Shown piece after piece: positions 5,109 through 6,006 of a stretch of DNA of 6,006 nucleotides; the stretch's first letter is position 1; the number at the start of each line of letters is the position of its first letter. This DNA comes from Pseudomonadales bacterium (GTDB lineage Bacteria; Pseudomonadota; Gammaproteobacteria; Pseudomonadales; Azotimanducaceae). The stretch is taken from positions 1-6,006 of the forward strand of contig JAPKEK010000161.1 of the NCBI GenBank assembly GCA_028822125.1. Reading direction: 5' to 3'. The position numbers and the translations under genes are program-made. The notes under the pieces are model-generated. The model ran no database searches, was not told the DNA's origin, and worked only from the letters and a program-made list of their open reading frames with translations.

Positions 5109-6006
5109 ATGAGCGATCTAATTGGGCCCGATTCCACTGAATCTCAGTCGCTAGCGGAATTTACTGAAAAAGCCTATTTGAATTATGCAATGTACGTGAT
5201 TAATGATCGTGCTTTGCCTCATATTGGCGACGGCTTGAAACCCGTTCAGCGTAGAATTGTTTTTGCCATGTCTGAGCTCAGGCTAAATGCCGATGCCAAA
5301 TATATGAAGTCTGCCAGGACCATTGGCGATGTGATTGGCAAATATCATCCCCATGGTGACTCGGCCAGTTATGAAGCGATGGTGCTGATGGCACAAAGGT
5401 TCACCTATCGATATCCTTTGGTAGATGGGCAGGGCAATTGGGGGTCTCCGGATGATCCAAAATCCTATGCTGCCATGCGCTACACAGAATCCAAATTGAC
5501 TCGATATGCGGAGGTCCTACTCGCTGAATTAGGCCAGGGTACAGTGGATTGGGCCACCAATTTTGATGGCACTATGGAAGAGCCCCTGGCCTTGCCTGCC
5601 AGACTACCCAACCTGCTGCTGAATGGCGGTACTGGAATAGCGGTTGGTATGGCCACAGATATCCTGCCTCATAATTTAAATGAAGTGGTCAGTGCCTGTC
5701 TGCGACTGCTGGATCAACCCGGTGCAACCACAGCGGAGCTGATGGACCATGTTGTTGGTCCAGATTTTCCCAGCGGAGCTGAAATTATTTCTACTCCAGA
5801 GGAAATCAGACAAACCTATGAAACAGGCCGGGGATCGGTACGGGCAAGAGCTATCTATGAGATAGAAGATAACGATATCGTTATTACGGCACTGCCATAC
5901 CAGGTCTCAGGCACCAAGGTCCTAGAACAGATCGCTGCGCAGATGCAGGCGAAAAAGCTTCCTATGGTCGCTGATCTGCGTGATGAATCAGACCACGAGA
6001 ATCCCA
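5109..6006 (+). CDS. parC: DNA topoisomerase IV subunit A, N-terminal part (3' end outside the window)
   Basis: ParC cuts and rejoins the DNA gate segment in topoisomerase IV. The 299 codons visible cover most of the winged-helix and tower parts of the breakage-reunion domain; the full family is about 740-760 residues, so the coiled-coil gate and C-terminal beta-pinwheel are missing. Seen: KPVQRRI at 44-50; [12 protein letters not shown] at 80-91; and RYTES at 124-128, where Y125 is the catalytic tyrosine with R124 beside it. [14 protein letters not shown] (172-185) and PHNL follow. Numbering runs five ahead of E. coli (Y120), so the quinolone-site residues S85 and E89 correspond to S80 and E84 and are the usual sensitive-type residues. 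ATG 5109 has AGGA (5098-5101) seven bases upstream. It is co-transcribed with parE. ParC is chosen over GyrA because of the partner gene and the AMRYTES context. Confidence 0.97.
   Translation, partial: MSDLIGPDSTESQSLAEFTEKAYLNYAMYVINDRALPHIGDGLKPVQRRIVFAMSELRLNADAKYMKSARTIGDVIGKYHPHGDSASYEAMVLMAQRFTYRYPLVDGQGNWGSPDDPKSYAAMRYTESKLTRYAEVLLAELGQGTVDWATNFDGTMEEPLALPARLPNLLLNGGTGIAVGMATDILPHNLNEVVSACLRLLDQPGATTAELMDHVVGPDFPSGAEIISTPEEIRQTYETGRGSVRARAIYEIEDNDIVITALPYQVSGTKVLEQIAAQMQAKKLPMVADLRDESDHENP

Overview
The window looks like a core chromosomal segment of a gammaproteobacterium with moderate base composition. All five main proteins align, from memory, with Escherichia coli or Pseudomonas families along their visible length. 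They are a lipid A late acyltransferase (LpxL/HtrB family), Kdo transferase (WaaA), a YqiB/DUF1249 protein, and both subunits of DNA topoisomerase IV (ParE and ParC). I see no transposase, integrase, CRISPR array, tRNA or rRNA. I did not find an undescribed multi-gene system; the less ordinary material lies in the gaps between genes.

Left part (1-2177) is a divergent pair of outer-membrane genes. The lpxL-like gene reads leftward off the window edge from a TTG start at 670. waaA reads rightward from 909. Both act on the lipid A/inner-core part of lipopolysaccharide: WaaA adds Kdo to the lipid A precursor, and LpxL-type enzymes then add a secondary acyl chain. The 238-base gap between them holds a TACAAT -10 candidate for lpxL, an extended -10 candidate pointing at waaA, a 19-base near-perfect dyad, and a 45-codon ORF whose TGA overlaps the waaA ATG (TGATG).

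Middle part (2178-3192) is mostly non-coding. After waaA comes a GC-rich block of three consecutive small hairpins, then a featureless stretch up to a yqiB-like gene (2467-2943). A 249-base spacer with stem-loops and an AT-rich 13-base tandem repeat follows. In E. coli the order, from memory, is nudF-yqiB-cpdA-yqiA-parE. Here nudF, cpdA and yqiA are not in these positions, so yqiB sits next to parE.

Right part (3193-6006) is parE followed 17 bases later by parC, with a good ribosome binding site for parC. This is an evident co-transcribed topoisomerase IV operon; ParE supplies the ATPase and TOPRIM parts and ParC the DNA-cleaving tyrosine. parC runs off the window after 299 codons.
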